Assembly (NCBI RefSeq): GCF_035582795.1
Contig: NC_134382.1
Location: forward strand, 10,544,501 to 10,608,500
Reading direction: 5' to 3'
DNA: 64,000 bases
Source of the DNA: Mycteria americana
Lineage: Eukaryota > Chordata > Aves > Ciconiiformes > Ciconiidae
In this document: positions 54,001 through 64,000 of the stretch, piece by piece
Layout: every line of letters begins with the position of its first letter
How positions within the stretch are numbered: the stretch's first letter is position 1
Program-made: the position numbers and the translations under genes
The notes under the pieces: model-generated
What the model was told of the DNA's origin: nothing
The model's input: the letters and a program-made list of their open reading frames with translations, nothing else
Databases searched by the model: none

Positions 54001-54781
54001 TTGTGGCACTTCCATGATTCCGAGACAGGAACGTCTCTCCCGTATTCCCCAGATTCGCGGAGGGGGGTTTCCCCACCCCAGAGCAGAGGCCACACTGCAC
54101 AGCCCAGCAGCCCAGACCCGGGGCTGCAACAAGGGTGCCGTCGGCTCTGACGCTTGCTGCAAGGTGTTTTTTTCTGCCACCCAGCTTGGGGTTTCAGTTT
54201 GATTCAGAGAGCCGATACTCGAGAGTTTGGTATTGCTGTGTCTAACCAGAGCGTCTAAGCCCTTTGCTGAATGAAGCGGTCCAAAGCGATTACCAAGAAC
54301 AGTTGTGCGAAGCCTCCCCAGGGCCGGGCGAGCTGTTTGTAGCCACACTGAAGCACGCCGTAAACATCTTCAAGGGGAGCCTTGGGTCACAGGATCAGGG
54401 CTTAGCAGAAATGGGCTGACCTCCCACCGCCCTGCCACTTCAGCCCTTTCCAAAATACGCACGTATTCGTAAGAACGCTGGCCCGCGACGTCATCACCAG
54501 AAATACCACCCCTACGGGAAAGCCTGGCAGTTTTATTTTGTTATCTGTAGTCCTGGTCTGCAGCGAAGGTGTTTCCAGTCGCCTCCTGTCCTGTGCAAGC
54601 CATCTTTCAGCGCAGCGGACTCCAGGGCAGGCCGAGCTTGGTCGCCCCTCCCGCACGCCGCTCCTTGCCTGCAGCCCACTGCGGGGGTGAGGGCCACCGT
54701 CCCCCCACGAGGGGCCCATAGCCGGCCGCTTTGCTGACGTGAGATGGCGATGCTAACCTTGCTGTTTCTCTTTGCCCCTAG
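48061..54781 (+). other. TP73: TP73 intron 1 region
   Basis: About 6.7 kb lies between the CpG island and TP73 exon 2. It must contain most of intron 1, and possibly the 3' end of exon 1. It is moderately GC-rich with GC-driven open frames on both strands. A segment near 51.83-52.15 kb with AT-rich homeobox-like words looks like a possible enhancer. No other gene is recognised. Confidence 0.65.
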
Positions 54782-54877
54782 AGTCATCTACCCGTTGTCA
54801 GACTCCCCCTCTGTGAAGATGTCCCAGTCATCTCCAGCTGATGAAGGCACAACGTTTGAGCACCTCTGGAGCACGCT
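54782..54877 (+). CDS. TP73: TP73 exon 2: 5' UTR and start of the TA form
   Basis: The exon follows a TTTGCCCCTAG acceptor. 37 nt of leader precede the ATG at 54819. It encodes [20 protein letters not shown] across the junction, with a GTAAGT donor in phase 2. The F..LW..L core of the transactivation domain lies here. Confidence 0.95.
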
Positions 54878-57800
54878 GTAAGTGGTGGTTGATCACGTGC
54901 CTTGAGGTGTATTCTGAGGCAGAAGTGGCCCTTTGCTCTGTAATCTGTGTTAGCACATATCATTACTGTGGCCCCAAGGGAGACAAGTTCCTTTGCATGC
55001 TCCAGTTTTCACGTATTCCTTTTCCACATTCAGAATTTTGCTCCCAGGCTCCAATCTCTCTGCTCAGATCATTTCACGTGCCAGACCCCTTTGCTCTGGT
55101 GATGCTAGACAGTTCAAAGACTGCGAAGTTTGCATATGCTGAAAGCAGAGCCCCGCAAGCTTTTTTTCAAGGTATCGGACGCTGTTTCTGAAAAGGGTTG
55201 TGCAGCTGCCGGTGTTTTCGATGCGCACCGTAAATGCAAAGGCAGGAGAGCTGCAAAGCGTGGAGCAGCCTTCGCACAGCACGGCTGCCCTCTCGCACGT
55301 CGGAGGTCAGCGTCGGGGCACGCTTCCTCTCGCTCGACGAAGCAAAGGTGTTTGGGGAGCAGAAATGCCTCAGCCGCAGCTGGGAAGGGGAGATACTGAC
55401 TCATCCTCTCCTGCAGAGGAGAGCAGCCGGCCCACATCCTCCACATCCACCGGCCGCGGCAGCGCCCTGGGGCCCCTGCCCCTGTCCCCGTGGGCACAGC
55501 GGGGCTGCGGAGAGCGCGCCCGGCGGTGCTGCCCGCGGAGCCAGCCCTGGCCAGCCGCGGCCGAGCACCGGCACGCCCGGCTGGTTTTCCTGAACCGTGG
55601 CCCTTAGAGCTGGCCTTGGTACATGACGCTGTCTGTCTCATGTATAGGTCCTTTTTTTGATGCGGAGCTCCAGGGCTGCATGGAGATGATGTCAGGGCCA
55701 GAGCAAAGGTCCCCTTTCGGCTGGGACCCTTGCCTGCGGTGTGGCAGGGGACCCTGGCACCAAGCCTGGGAGGATGCGCTCTTACTTGTCAGTCTTCGCT
55801 CATGAGGTCGTGAGGCCTGGTGGCTGCCTAATTAAAATGGATATTTTCTAAAATTAAATGTCTTCTAGTCACAGCAAGACTTTTGCGAGTCTTCTGGCCT
55901 TTGAGCCTCACACTCTAATCAAGCAAGGGGGAAGGACCGTGCTTCCTTTCATCCTCTTTCTTCCTTGGTATCCTTTCACTTAAAGACGTCCTGAGGTGAC
56001 AGATGTGCTAGAGCAGCTGGGTAAATGAAAAACTTCCCAAGTCTCTGCTTGCTTTACCCACCAGGCACCAGTTTGCCTGAGCAAAGCCTGCTCTGCCATG
56101 TGAAAATAAAAGCAGAGGACGGAGGGAGAAGTTGAGAAGGGAGCAAGGTTCAAGGGAATCGCAGGTTGCTGGGTGGTGGTGGTTCAGGCTGCGCTGCAGA
56201 GCTGGAAGGCTGACTGTGCCATCACCTTTTCCACAGGGAGCCAGACAGCACCTACTTCGACCTCCCTCCATCCAACCATACAGGCAGCAATGAGGTCTCC
56301 AACCGCACAGAGGTCACGATGGACGTCTTCCAGATGAGAGGCATGAATGACTCGGTCATGGTGAGCGTGCTCAGCCTGCACGAATGGGAGCTGCATCAAA
56401 TACGAGCCCGTTTTGCCCGCAGTGGGTTGGGGGCTCTGGGGTAGGAGGTGGGATGCTTGCTGGTTCATAAACCGAACACAGCCGCTACAGGTGCAGCGCC
56501 GCTGCCATTTGTGCAGGGTCTGATAACCTGTAATCGATGACTGTACTGCCGGATTGCAGCCGGATGGCACAGTGTTCCGTAAAATAGTGGCTACTTATTA
56601 ATAGATAACGTTGCTGCATGCAGCAGCAGGGGCTCTGTGCTGTAACGGCGGTGGAGCTCGAGTTCCTCGACAGGAGGAGAGTATAATTTGCTCCAGTACA
56701 AACGTGCTGTGTGTAGTAAAAGCCATTTGTAAGCTGCTGGCGAGGCAGAGCTGCTGAAGGGGCACGTCACGCTCCCAATGCCCAGCTCTGCTCCCGCCAC
56801 AGTCCCCAAGGGTCCGTGCCATTGCCCTTCCCTCCAAGAAGCCGGTGCGTCTCCGTCTAAGGCAAAGGGTTTGCAAAGCGCAGCGTGCGTGTGAGATGTC
56901 CGGGTCACTTGTGCGTGTTCAGTGCCGCAGGCAGGGTGGCCTCCCGGGAGCATCCCTGAAGCAGCACCAGCCGTTGGCAGCATCTCCCTCCAGAAAGCTG
57001 CCGTTTCCCTCCTCGCCAGCTTGCATCCCTTCCCCCAGCCCCCTTTTCCCTCTCTTTTTGCCTGCTTTCCCTCCTTTCCCCGGCCTTTGTCTGCAGCAGG
57101 CAGGAGCCTGGCAGAGGGATCAGGCGGGGGCGGCGGCGCTAATTGGGGAGCTGCCCCTCGCCGAGCTTGCCCTCGCCTTTCTTCTTGTTCCCGCCGTAAC
57201 CAAAGCCAAGCCCGGCGGGAGTCGGCGCAGCCCGGGGTGCTGCCAGGGCCGGGCGAGCCCTGGCCTTGCAGGGCTCTGAGCGCGGCGGCTGCACGCAGGC
57301 AGGCAGAGCCGGCTGCTGGCCCTCGCTCAGGGTCATGGGCCGGGAGTAAATATTTACACTGGCCTGATGGTGCAACCGAGCGCTGCGCTGCTGAGCTCCC
57401 GGTGAGCCGCGGCCAGCTCTTGCCGGCCGGCGTCACCGGAACGTGTGGCAGGCTGACGTGCATGAAAATAAATGCACGGATAACGTGATGCTGGCGGCCT
57501 GAAAGAAAGGCAAGCCAAGGGAGCCGCGGCAGAGGGACCGCTCGGTCCGCGCCGTGATGCCTGCTGCTTGTGCTGCTCCGCAGTGCTGGAGCGGATGCGT
57601 GGGAAGCAGCGGGTGCTGCGGTGCCCAGCACTGGTGCTGCTGCTCAGTGGCTGCGAGGAGGCCACCCAAACGCTCTGCGACCTGCCCTCCGGTCAGGCCT
57701 GATGCTCCCTCTCGGCATTGCGTGGGCTGCATTGCTCCGAAAAACCTGTTTCAGGGTCCCGTGGGAGGAGCTGCTGCAATTAAAGATGCGAACAACTCCT

Positions 57801-60800
57801 CAGCCGCCCTTTTTGCTCAGAGATGACAACTTCAGGACTGGTAGTTTGTGCAGTGCTTTAGGCTTTACGTACGGCTGCCACTGACGTACCTGTGCGTGGG
57901 TCCACGCGTGCGCACCAGTGCTGGGAGGTGGGTGATGCACGCTGGTTCCACCTTTCAGAATACACCATGCCGCTCTTTGAACTGCTTATCTGCTTCAGCA
58001 TGCAGCCTTCCACGGCAGGTCTGCCTCTAGGAAACACCGCTCACCCCTCTGCCTGGAGTCGGAAGGAAATCTGCCTGGTCGCTCCAGATATCTATCTACC
58101 CATCTATCCATCTCTATCCATCTAGACATATGTCCATATCTGTCCATCTAGATATCTGTCTAACCATCTATCCCTGTCTATCCCTGTCTATCCCTGTCTA
58201 TCCCTGTCTATCCCGGTCTATCCCTGTCTATCCATCTAGATATCCACCTATCCACACCTATCCATACCTATCCATCCAGACAGGGATAACTCCCTATCCC
58301 TGAGCTATGGAGCTGTCTCAGGGTCACTGCATCACCTGGTCCATGCAAGTGCAGCCACCTCGGTCTGCGGGTAAAGGTTGCCAGCCAAATGGGTTTCCAG
58401 CCCAGCGCGGCTGCAAGCAGCTTTCTGGAGTGGAATCTGTCTAGCCGGGTTTGATGATGGAGCTGGACCCCCGCTCTCCCTGCAGTGGGAATGGTTGGTA
58501 TCGCCCCGTCCATCACTGGGCAAGCTGGGGCCTGCCCTGTGCTTTAATGAATAGTCATGAGGGACAGAAAGGGGTGGGCCCCGTTTTGTTGTTGGATGCA
58601 GCTAGTTGACAGAACTAAGGGAGATGAAAAAAGCAAAAAAGCCAACACACGGCGGCACACGGGTGGCCAGCGCAGCATCCCTGGAGCTGCCCGCCCTGGC
58701 CCTGCTCCCGTGCCTTCCTGCCCCGGCCGTCCCCGCCACCGCCCCGACCCCATGACTCCCGTGGTGGGACGCTTCCCAGCGCTCTGTGAATCCTGAGACG
58801 ACTAAAATGCTGTACATTAGTGACCCGATGCAGCATTATACCACGGTAGGTGCTACCTGTTATGAATGGGTTTTGCCTTGCTGCTTCTTATTTGAAATTG
58901 TTGAAGGTGTCCCTGCTCACTGCAGGGCTTTGGACTAGATGACCTTTAAAGGTCCCTTCCAACCCAAACTATTCTGTGATTCTATGAAATCATCCTCTGC
59001 CGCTGAGGCGGGAGCCGGGCGCGTGCTCCGGCTCTGCCTGCTGAGCCTCCGTGCCCGCCGCTGCCTGGGACGGGACGTGCCAGGGGCTCGGTGTGGGGTG
59101 AGCCTTCCCCCATCCCATGGCTGCCCAGAGGAGCTGTGGCTGCTCCGGCCCCGGCCGCGAACCCTAACCTGCGTCGGCGTGGGATGCTGCAGCCTTGGTG
59201 GCTCGGTCGGCGTTCCTCTCTCGCTTTGCCTGAGCCGGTGCTTGCAGAGCCCACGGTGCGATTTAAGCCTTTGGTGCGAAGGGGTGCGGGCTCCCTCACC
59301 CGCCTACGTGCAGACAGCCGGGGTGTTGGCTGGAGCATCCGTCCGAGGAGCGCCCTGTGGTGCTGGGCACCACCAGCACCAGTTTGTGGTCCACCCAGGA
59401 CCTCCTCAGCCCAGCTCACGGCACGCGCCCGCGGCCCCAGGCAGGCTTTGCTTCCCTGGTTTAAAGTCTCTGGGAGGGTAGAGCAGATGCGAGGGTACCT
59501 GCGCTTGCAGGCGATACATTTTCAGCCCTGTCCTCAGGCGCGGAGGCTCCTTTCTTAGTCAAAAGCATTTTGTGCCTGCTCTCTGGCATTCAGAAAAGTT
59601 AGATATAGGCAGAGATGCAGCAGAGATAGAGAGGTGCGGTGCTGCACTTCCTGACCAGAAATTACTTCATTCCTCTTTTTTGTCTTACGTGTGTTGGTAC
59701 AAAGCACATATGTACCGGGTTTGCTTTGTACGGTAGTGCTGTCACTTGGGAGGTCGTTGCTGCAGTTGTGAATATTTATATATGTGTGCGTATAAACGTA
59801 TGTGTGTGTGTATACATATATATTTACAGACATACAAACACAAGGCTGCGTTGGGTTTGTTGACACACATACGTACACAAACACTCATGCCTTCAATTTG
59901 TCTTTTAAGGGAACGTTTCCAAGATGCAGTCTAGTTTTAAAAACAAGTTGGTCATTTTTCCCCTGCACCTGACTTTGGGTATCTCTGCCGGCGGATTTCC
60001 AAAGCCCCGGTACCTGGGGTGCTGCCTGTTGCTTTGTGCTGGGGACCCTGGCTCAGGGTGGCCAGCCTGGCTTGCAGCGGTGACGCTCCGGGTCTCGTGC
60101 CTCCTTCATGTGCGAAGAGGTTGTCTTTTTCCCCGCGGGAAGGCTCTGTCCTGCGCGGATGTCGGGATGCTCTTCCCAGTGGGTCGGTCCTGATTTACCT
60201 GTCCATTCAGCTTTACAGCCACAGGCTTCAGCTGCTCACAGTCCAGGCTCTAAGCACCGCAAACTCACAAAATCATGCAGGGATGACTTTTGCGGAGTTT
60301 TTTTCCAGCCACTTCCAAGGGCCGCCTCACCCCTAGCTTGCCCTGCAGCTCCCGAACTTGTGGCTCCTGAGCAGCAGATACCGCCGGGAGGCGAAAGGCT
60401 TCCCGGTTATTTCCCATTCCGGCAGGAGACGAGCAACCGCGGGAGCCCAGGCGCCGTGCTCTGCCGGGCGGTGCGGACGTAGCCTGCCTTCCCTGAGCAC
60501 ACACGTACGTGCGCAGGGGTAGCACTGAAGATCGCCTTGTTTGCTTGTCCCGCGCGGAGCGCTTACCCTCCATTCATTCCTAACAAAGGCGCGTGGCCGG
60601 CGCAGGGCGTGTGCGCAGCCTGTTCCCTGGGGCCCTTCTGCCATCCCCGGAGAACAGACCAGCTCAGTCGTGGTACTCGTGGATTATTTGGGCTGCGGAT
60701 CGGCCCTGACTACCGGCAATCCTTTTTCCCCTTGCTGCTCTCCTCCTGGTCGATGCCTGAGCTTTGCTTTTCAAGGGTGGCTCGTGCTGCATGCCTGCCG

Positions 60801-62997
60801 GCCCGTGTCACCCGCCGCCGAGGCTGCCCTGGCCCTGCAGTCCCTGCCAGCGGCTGTCTGCAGCCGGGCAGTTTCCCGGCTGGATCCAAGGGCTTTCCAC
60901 GTGCATTTTTAACATCAGTTTTGCTGAAGTTTCTCGTAACTTTTTCTCCAGGTGAAACCTGGGATTGTGGAAAGCTTGGATAGGGGTGGTTTGTCTTTGG
61001 CTGGGCTATTTATAGTGTCAAGAAGGAATAGAGGGGTTTACGCACATATTTTAGGGGAGAAAATGGCTATATGTGTAAAAGCAAGCCAGATCTTGTTCAG
61101 CATTCCTCCAGTTAGTCACAGGCTCCAACGACCTTGCGAGAGATGCAGACAACAGGAGAACTTTCCCGGAGAAGGATGATTGCCTTTAAACCATTATACA
61201 TTGTAGACGTTTGGGTGAGGTTGGGATCCCAAGTTAAAACACGTCTCCTGATTCCTAAGCTGTGAGCCTTGCAGCCCTTCGGAGCGAAGGCGGATGGCTG
61301 AGCCTGCTGGGCTGCGGGACGGTGACAGCCGCCTTCCAGTCGCTCTCGGTTGCCCCGAGCTGCCCCGGCTGGTGCTGGTGGCTGGCGGGACGGTCCCCGT
61401 CGCGGCGCAGGGGAGGCGGCTGAAGCTGGTGAAGGGGGGAGCGCAGGCGGGCGGCCCCGTTCCTCCTCCGACGCAGGGCGCTGCGGGGTCGGGGCGACAA
61501 GCAGCAACGCAACGGCCGCCGTGCGTGGTCACCGGCGCAGCGCAGCCGGCCGCCGGCAGCAGCCGCCTCTGGGCCTGCCAGCGTGCTGCTGGCTTGCAAA
61601 TGCCAGGAGAGCAACCCTTGAGCAATTCGGGAATTGCAGATGTCTGGGGAAAAAAAATCCCACTTGCTTTGAGAAACAGTTATGTTTGGGATATATATTT
61701 TTCAATATTAGTTTATTTCTCTACCATAGAAAAAATTATTTTTTTTTGGGTCTGATTTTCAGATGAAAGATTTAGGCCGCTTTAGCCATGCGGCTTTTGA
61801 GAACGTAGCCTGGCTTAGGCTATGCCTGCAGATAGAAGAGGTGCTGGCTCTTACTGGAAGTATCTGACAAGAATTGTTCAGAAGAGGAATAAGAAAAAAA
61901 ATTGTAAAAAGTCAGGATTTGGTCCAGCATGTCTAGAATAAGAGCCAGTACATGCATCAATAGGTACATTTGCTCTGTGACCTTACTGCCGTGTGCTGCA
62001 TCGCTTTGTAGGTTTGAGGTTTTCCCCAAATTAGATCTGCATCAGTGAAAGCCACTGAAAGCAAACATCCCGGCTAGGAAAGGAATTACACAAACCACCA
62101 TTCAGAGCTGGCTCTTCGTCAAGAAACGCTTCCAGAAGTGCTGTGCGTGTGTACATTCGCGACAAGTGGATGCATGTGGGAGACATCTGGAAAGCAGGTC
62201 GGCCGTTCAGTAACGCCGTCGCAGTGGGAGCGATGCCTTCGGCAGAGGGCTGGCGGTCGCCTCGCGCTGGCGCCGCGTGCCAGGGCAGCTTCCCCGAGCC
62301 TCGGCGCCCTGGCCACTAGAAGGGCCACCGCCGAGCAGGGCCCCGTGCGCGGGACGGGGCTGTCTCTGCCCGGCCCGCAGCGGGACATCTCCCACACCTG
62401 AGCCAACCCCAGAAAATCCCTGCCCGCTCCCCCGCCGGCAAAAGAGCGGCTTTGCGCAGGCAGATGCGCTAGAAATCCAGGGATCTCGGCAGCTCGCTGC
62501 CTCCAGCGAGGATGAAGCTGGTAGAAGGGGATGGTTTAAGTGTATTGAGTTTACCCCTGGCACAAGTGGTGACCTGTTCAAACAGCCAAGCGACCCAGGC
62601 CAGCTCTTTTGGCTGGCTTTCCCGCACGCTGGCCCTTTAAGGAGGCTGTAACAGGACACCTGGAGCCCTGGAGAAGTGTGGCTGAGGTTTCCATGTCTCT
62701 AAACTGGCTGGTGTTTTCTTTTTTCCCTCCTCCCCTTTTCCCTTCCTCCAGTCCCAGTTCAATTTGCTGAACAACAGCATGGATCAGAGCATCGGCAGCA
62801 GAGCAGCCTCCACCAGCCCCTACAGCTCCGAGCACACCTCCAATGTCCCAACGCATTCGCCCTACTCGCAGCCCAGCTCTACCTTCGACGCCATGTCCCC
62901 GGCTCCCGTCATCCCCTCCAACACTGACTACCCCGGTCCTCACCACTTTGAGGTGACCTTCCAGCAATCCAGCACCGCCAAGTCAGCCACCTGGACA
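54819..62997 (+). CDS. TP73: TP73, partial: TA-form N-terminus to start of DNA-binding domain
   Basis: Tumour protein p73 is a p53-family transcription factor acting in apoptosis, neural development and multiciliated-cell formation. Coding exons of the TA form are 54819-54877, 56237-56360 and 62752-62997, giving 143 codons in frame. The N-terminus has the transactivation motif [18 protein letters not shown], with Phe13, Trp17 and Leu20 spaced as in the MDM2-binding triad. Exon 4 contains [13 protein letters not shown] and [14 protein letters not shown], nearly identical to human, and opens the DNA-binding domain. An alternative first exon at 58807-58845 makes the deltaN form. Later exons (rest of DNA-binding, tetramerisation and SAM domains) lie beyond the right edge. 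The start MSQSS corresponds to human MAQST. Confidence 0.97.
54878..56236 (+). other. TP73: TP73 intron 2
   Basis: This 1.36-kb intron has a CpG-rich patch around 55.2-55.6 kb. No exon, transposon or RNA gene is recognised. Confidence 0.75.
56237..56360 (+). CDS. TP73: TP73 exon 3: rest of the TA-specific region
   Basis: This exon is 124 nt long. It encodes [16 protein letters not shown], then SNEVSNRTE and [14 protein letters not shown], and ends at GTGAGC in phase 0. Human has [15 protein letters not shown] and MDVFHLEGM. The exon is skipped in deltaN transcripts. Confidence 0.95.
56361..58087 (+). other. TP73: TP73 intron 3, 5' part
   Basis: GC-rich sequence with a pyrimidine-rich stretch at about 56.98-57.09 kb (CCCTTCCC / CCCTCTC type). 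It holds a 346-codon minus-strand open frame (56591-57631) with no recognisable domain, probably a composition effect. Confidence 0.65.
58088..58282. repeat. Compound microsatellite/minisatellite (TCTATC / TCCCTGTCTA)
   Basis: Imperfect TCTA/TCCA tetranucleotides flank a 10-bp tandem array with unit TCCCTGTCTA at about 58171-58230, six units, one with a CGG variant. It begins about 720 bp upstream of the deltaN ATG and ends about 235 bp before the response element. Length variation between individuals is likely. Confidence 0.9.
58518..58537 (+). promoter_or_regulatory. TP73: p53/p73-type response element in the internal promoter (P2)
   Basis: GGGCAAGCTGGGGCCTGCCC is two adjacent 10-bp half sites of the RRRCWWGYYY type with no spacer; the first deviates at one position and the second at one. 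From memory it is nearly identical to the element in the human P2 promoter through which p53 and TAp73 induce deltaNp73. It sits 270 bp upstream of the deltaN ATG. A weak AT-rich TTTAATGAATAG follows a few bases downstream. Confidence 0.8.
58540..58806 (+). promoter_or_regulatory. TP73: TP73 P2 promoter and deltaN leader (inferred)
   Basis: This is the segment between the response element and the deltaN start codon, where transcription of the deltaN form must begin. It is mixed in composition with no strong TATA box. The transcription start cannot be placed from sequence alone. Confidence 0.6.
58807..58845 (+). CDS. TP73: TP73 alternative first coding exon (deltaNp73)
   Basis: The ATG opens a 13-codon reading, [13 protein letters not shown], followed at once by a GTAGGT donor in phase 0. 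That joins exactly to SQFNLL of exon 4. Human deltaNp73 starts MLYVGDPARHLAT before AQFNLL, so length, phase and sequence all agree. The product lacks the transactivation motif and acts as a dominant-negative regulator of TAp73 and p53. It is far too short to stand out as an open frame. Confidence 0.93.
58901..58987 (+). mobile_element. CR1 LINE, 3'-terminal fragment
   Basis: This is a 5'-truncated CR1 non-LTR retrotransposon tail. It contains the standard words GGTGTCCCTGC, GGACTAGATGACCTTTAAAG and TCCCTTCCAACCCAAAC, and it ends in ATTCTGTGATTCTATGA, the 8-bp-type terminal repeat of avian CR1. The few differences from the consensus as I remember it suggest moderate age. The left border is approximate. 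It lies in TP73 intron 3, 55 bp past the deltaN exon. Confidence 0.9.
58988..62751 (+). other. TP73: TP73 intron 3, 3' part
   Basis: Downstream of the CR1 fragment. It contains a TG/TA-rich simple-sequence patch at 59770-59885 and a T-rich tract near 61740. The rest is unremarkable, with GC-driven open frames. No further alternative first exon was recognised. Confidence 0.7.
59770..59885. repeat. TG/TA-rich simple repeat
   Basis: Degenerate alternating purine-pyrimidine sequence with a core of TGTGTGTGTGTATACATATA type, then ACA-rich sequence. Such tracts can vary in length and adopt unusual structure. Confidence 0.75.
62752..62997 (+). CDS. TP73: TP73 exon 4: shared by TA and deltaN forms
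   Basis: This exon has 82 codons after a long polypyrimidine tract and CCTCCAG. It encodes [20 protein letters not shown], then [40 protein letters not shown] and KSATWT. The last half is the N-terminal part of the DNA-binding domain. The donor is GTAAGT, phase 0. Confidence 0.97.
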
Positions 62998-64000
62998 GTA
63001 AGTTGCACGTCTTCTTGCCTTCGCTAGAGAGACGCTTGCTACTGCAGGCGGTGTTTTCGGCCGCAAACACCCGAACGTCTCAGTGGTGCTTTGCAGCGGG
63101 ACGCGGAGGGGACGCTCGCGCGGGGTGGCTGCAGGACGCAGCCACCACCCGATGGGGACTTCACCTGCGCAGGTGGCCCTGGAAAGCAAAACGTGCGGGA
63201 AACATCGGTGCTTGCTTTTCAGGGATGTTCTCCAACAGGGCTGTTAGGCACAGCGGTTCAAATGTAACTTCTCTCGCAGCGATTCCCTAAACTGGGGGTA
63301 AATGTCCCCAAAAATTGCAAAGCTGGAGAAGTGTCCTGGGGAAGCACCTGCCTTGTTCTCGTGGTGCTTCCCTACACGTTTCCCAGCGACCGCTGTCAGA
63401 GGTGAGGCAGTGGGCAAGACGGACCTTTGCTTGCATCTGCTGGGGCTGTTCTCAGCTTTACTGTAAATTCTTGCTTGTCATTTACAATCCTTTTTCATCT
63501 CTTCTCAGAAGAGTAACTTAATCTCTAGAAGTCACAGCAAAATAACAGAGTAGGTTCTTAATCACAGAGGGATCGCTGCACGGCAGCGTGCCGTGTGGGA
63601 TGTGGGCGCAGCCGCCCGGTCCTCGGGAGCAGAGATGCAGGTTTGGTCCACTGCCGATCTGGCTGCGTGTCTGCAGCCCGGCGAGGAGCCCTCTGCAGAT
63701 CAGGGACCCGGGAACCGGGCAGAGCGTACGACAGCTGCTTGCCTTTTTGTGGCAAAAGGTCCTAAATTCACATCCTGGCTGCTGGCTCGGTGTAGCGCTG
63801 TCCCTGTTTTAACAACAAACAGCGCTTGCGGCCGGTGTCGGAGGCATTTCTGCAGAGGACGCCTGCCTGAGCACCTGGGAGAGCTGCTCACCGGCACGCT
63901 TGAGGCAGGCGGGTTTTCTCCTCTGGGAAATATTAGCGGAGCAGAAAGGCTGGGACGAGACAACTGACACAACGAGGGAGGAACGGGGTTCTCTCTGGGG
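62998..64000 (+). other. TP73: TP73 intron 4, right end truncated
   Basis: Starts with GTAAGT after exon 4. The next DNA-binding-domain exon is not reached. No repeat or gene is recognised. Confidence 0.75.

Noticed and set aside
58088-58282. Regularly spaced repeat as a CRISPR-like array
   Set aside because: The units are contiguous with no unique spacers, and the genome is vertebrate. It is a simple tandem repeat.

Overview
The window looks like avian nuclear DNA, probably from a gene-dense microchromosome. Four vertebrate genes are compact, most introns are short, CpG islands sit at the promoters, and a CR1 LINE tail with the bird-type ATTCTATGA end is present. I recognise MEGF6 (-), TPRG1L (+), WRAP73 (-) and TP73 (+). 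Their order and orientation match human 1p36.32 as I know it. From general knowledge this block is on chicken chromosome 21, but I cannot name the species. No bacterial, viral, CRISPR, tRNA or rRNA feature was seen.

Layout. 1-18.3 kb: three internal coding exons of MEGF6 on the minus strand, covering the EMI domain and the first EGF-like domain, separated by large introns. The gene continues off the left edge, and its signal-peptide exon was not found. 18.3-24.8 kb: upstream MEGF6 / TPRG1L region ending in a CpG island. 24.8-29.6 kb: complete TPRG1L, five coding exons and 272 codons plus stop. 29.6-30.4 kb: short convergent intergenic gap. 30.4-47.6 kb: complete WRAP73, twelve coding exons and 449 codons plus stop, with every splice junction keeping frame. 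47.6-48.1 kb: CpG-rich head-to-head promoter between WRAP73 and TP73, with CCAAT, ZNF143-type and E2F-type motifs. 48.1-64 kb: 5' part of TP73, with the TA-specific coding exons 2 and 3, the alternative deltaN first exon with its internal promoter, and exon 4, which opens the DNA-binding domain. The rest of TP73 lies off the right edge.

The genes share neighbourhood rather than pathway. MEGF6 is a secreted EMI/EGF protein, TPRG1L (Mover) a presynaptic vesicle protein, WRAP73 a centrosome/spindle-pole WD40 protein and TP73 a p53-family transcription factor. The most informative content is regulatory. TP73 keeps both promoters: an upstream one shared with WRAP73 that carries E2F-like sites, and an internal one with a 20-bp p53/p73-type response element about 270 bp before the deltaN start codon. 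This is the layout of the known TA/deltaN feedback loop in mammals. A CR1 fragment lies only about 55 bp past the deltaN exon. I found no wholly new system. The remaining observations are hairpins, tandem repeats, composition islands and possible conserved noncoding blocks.
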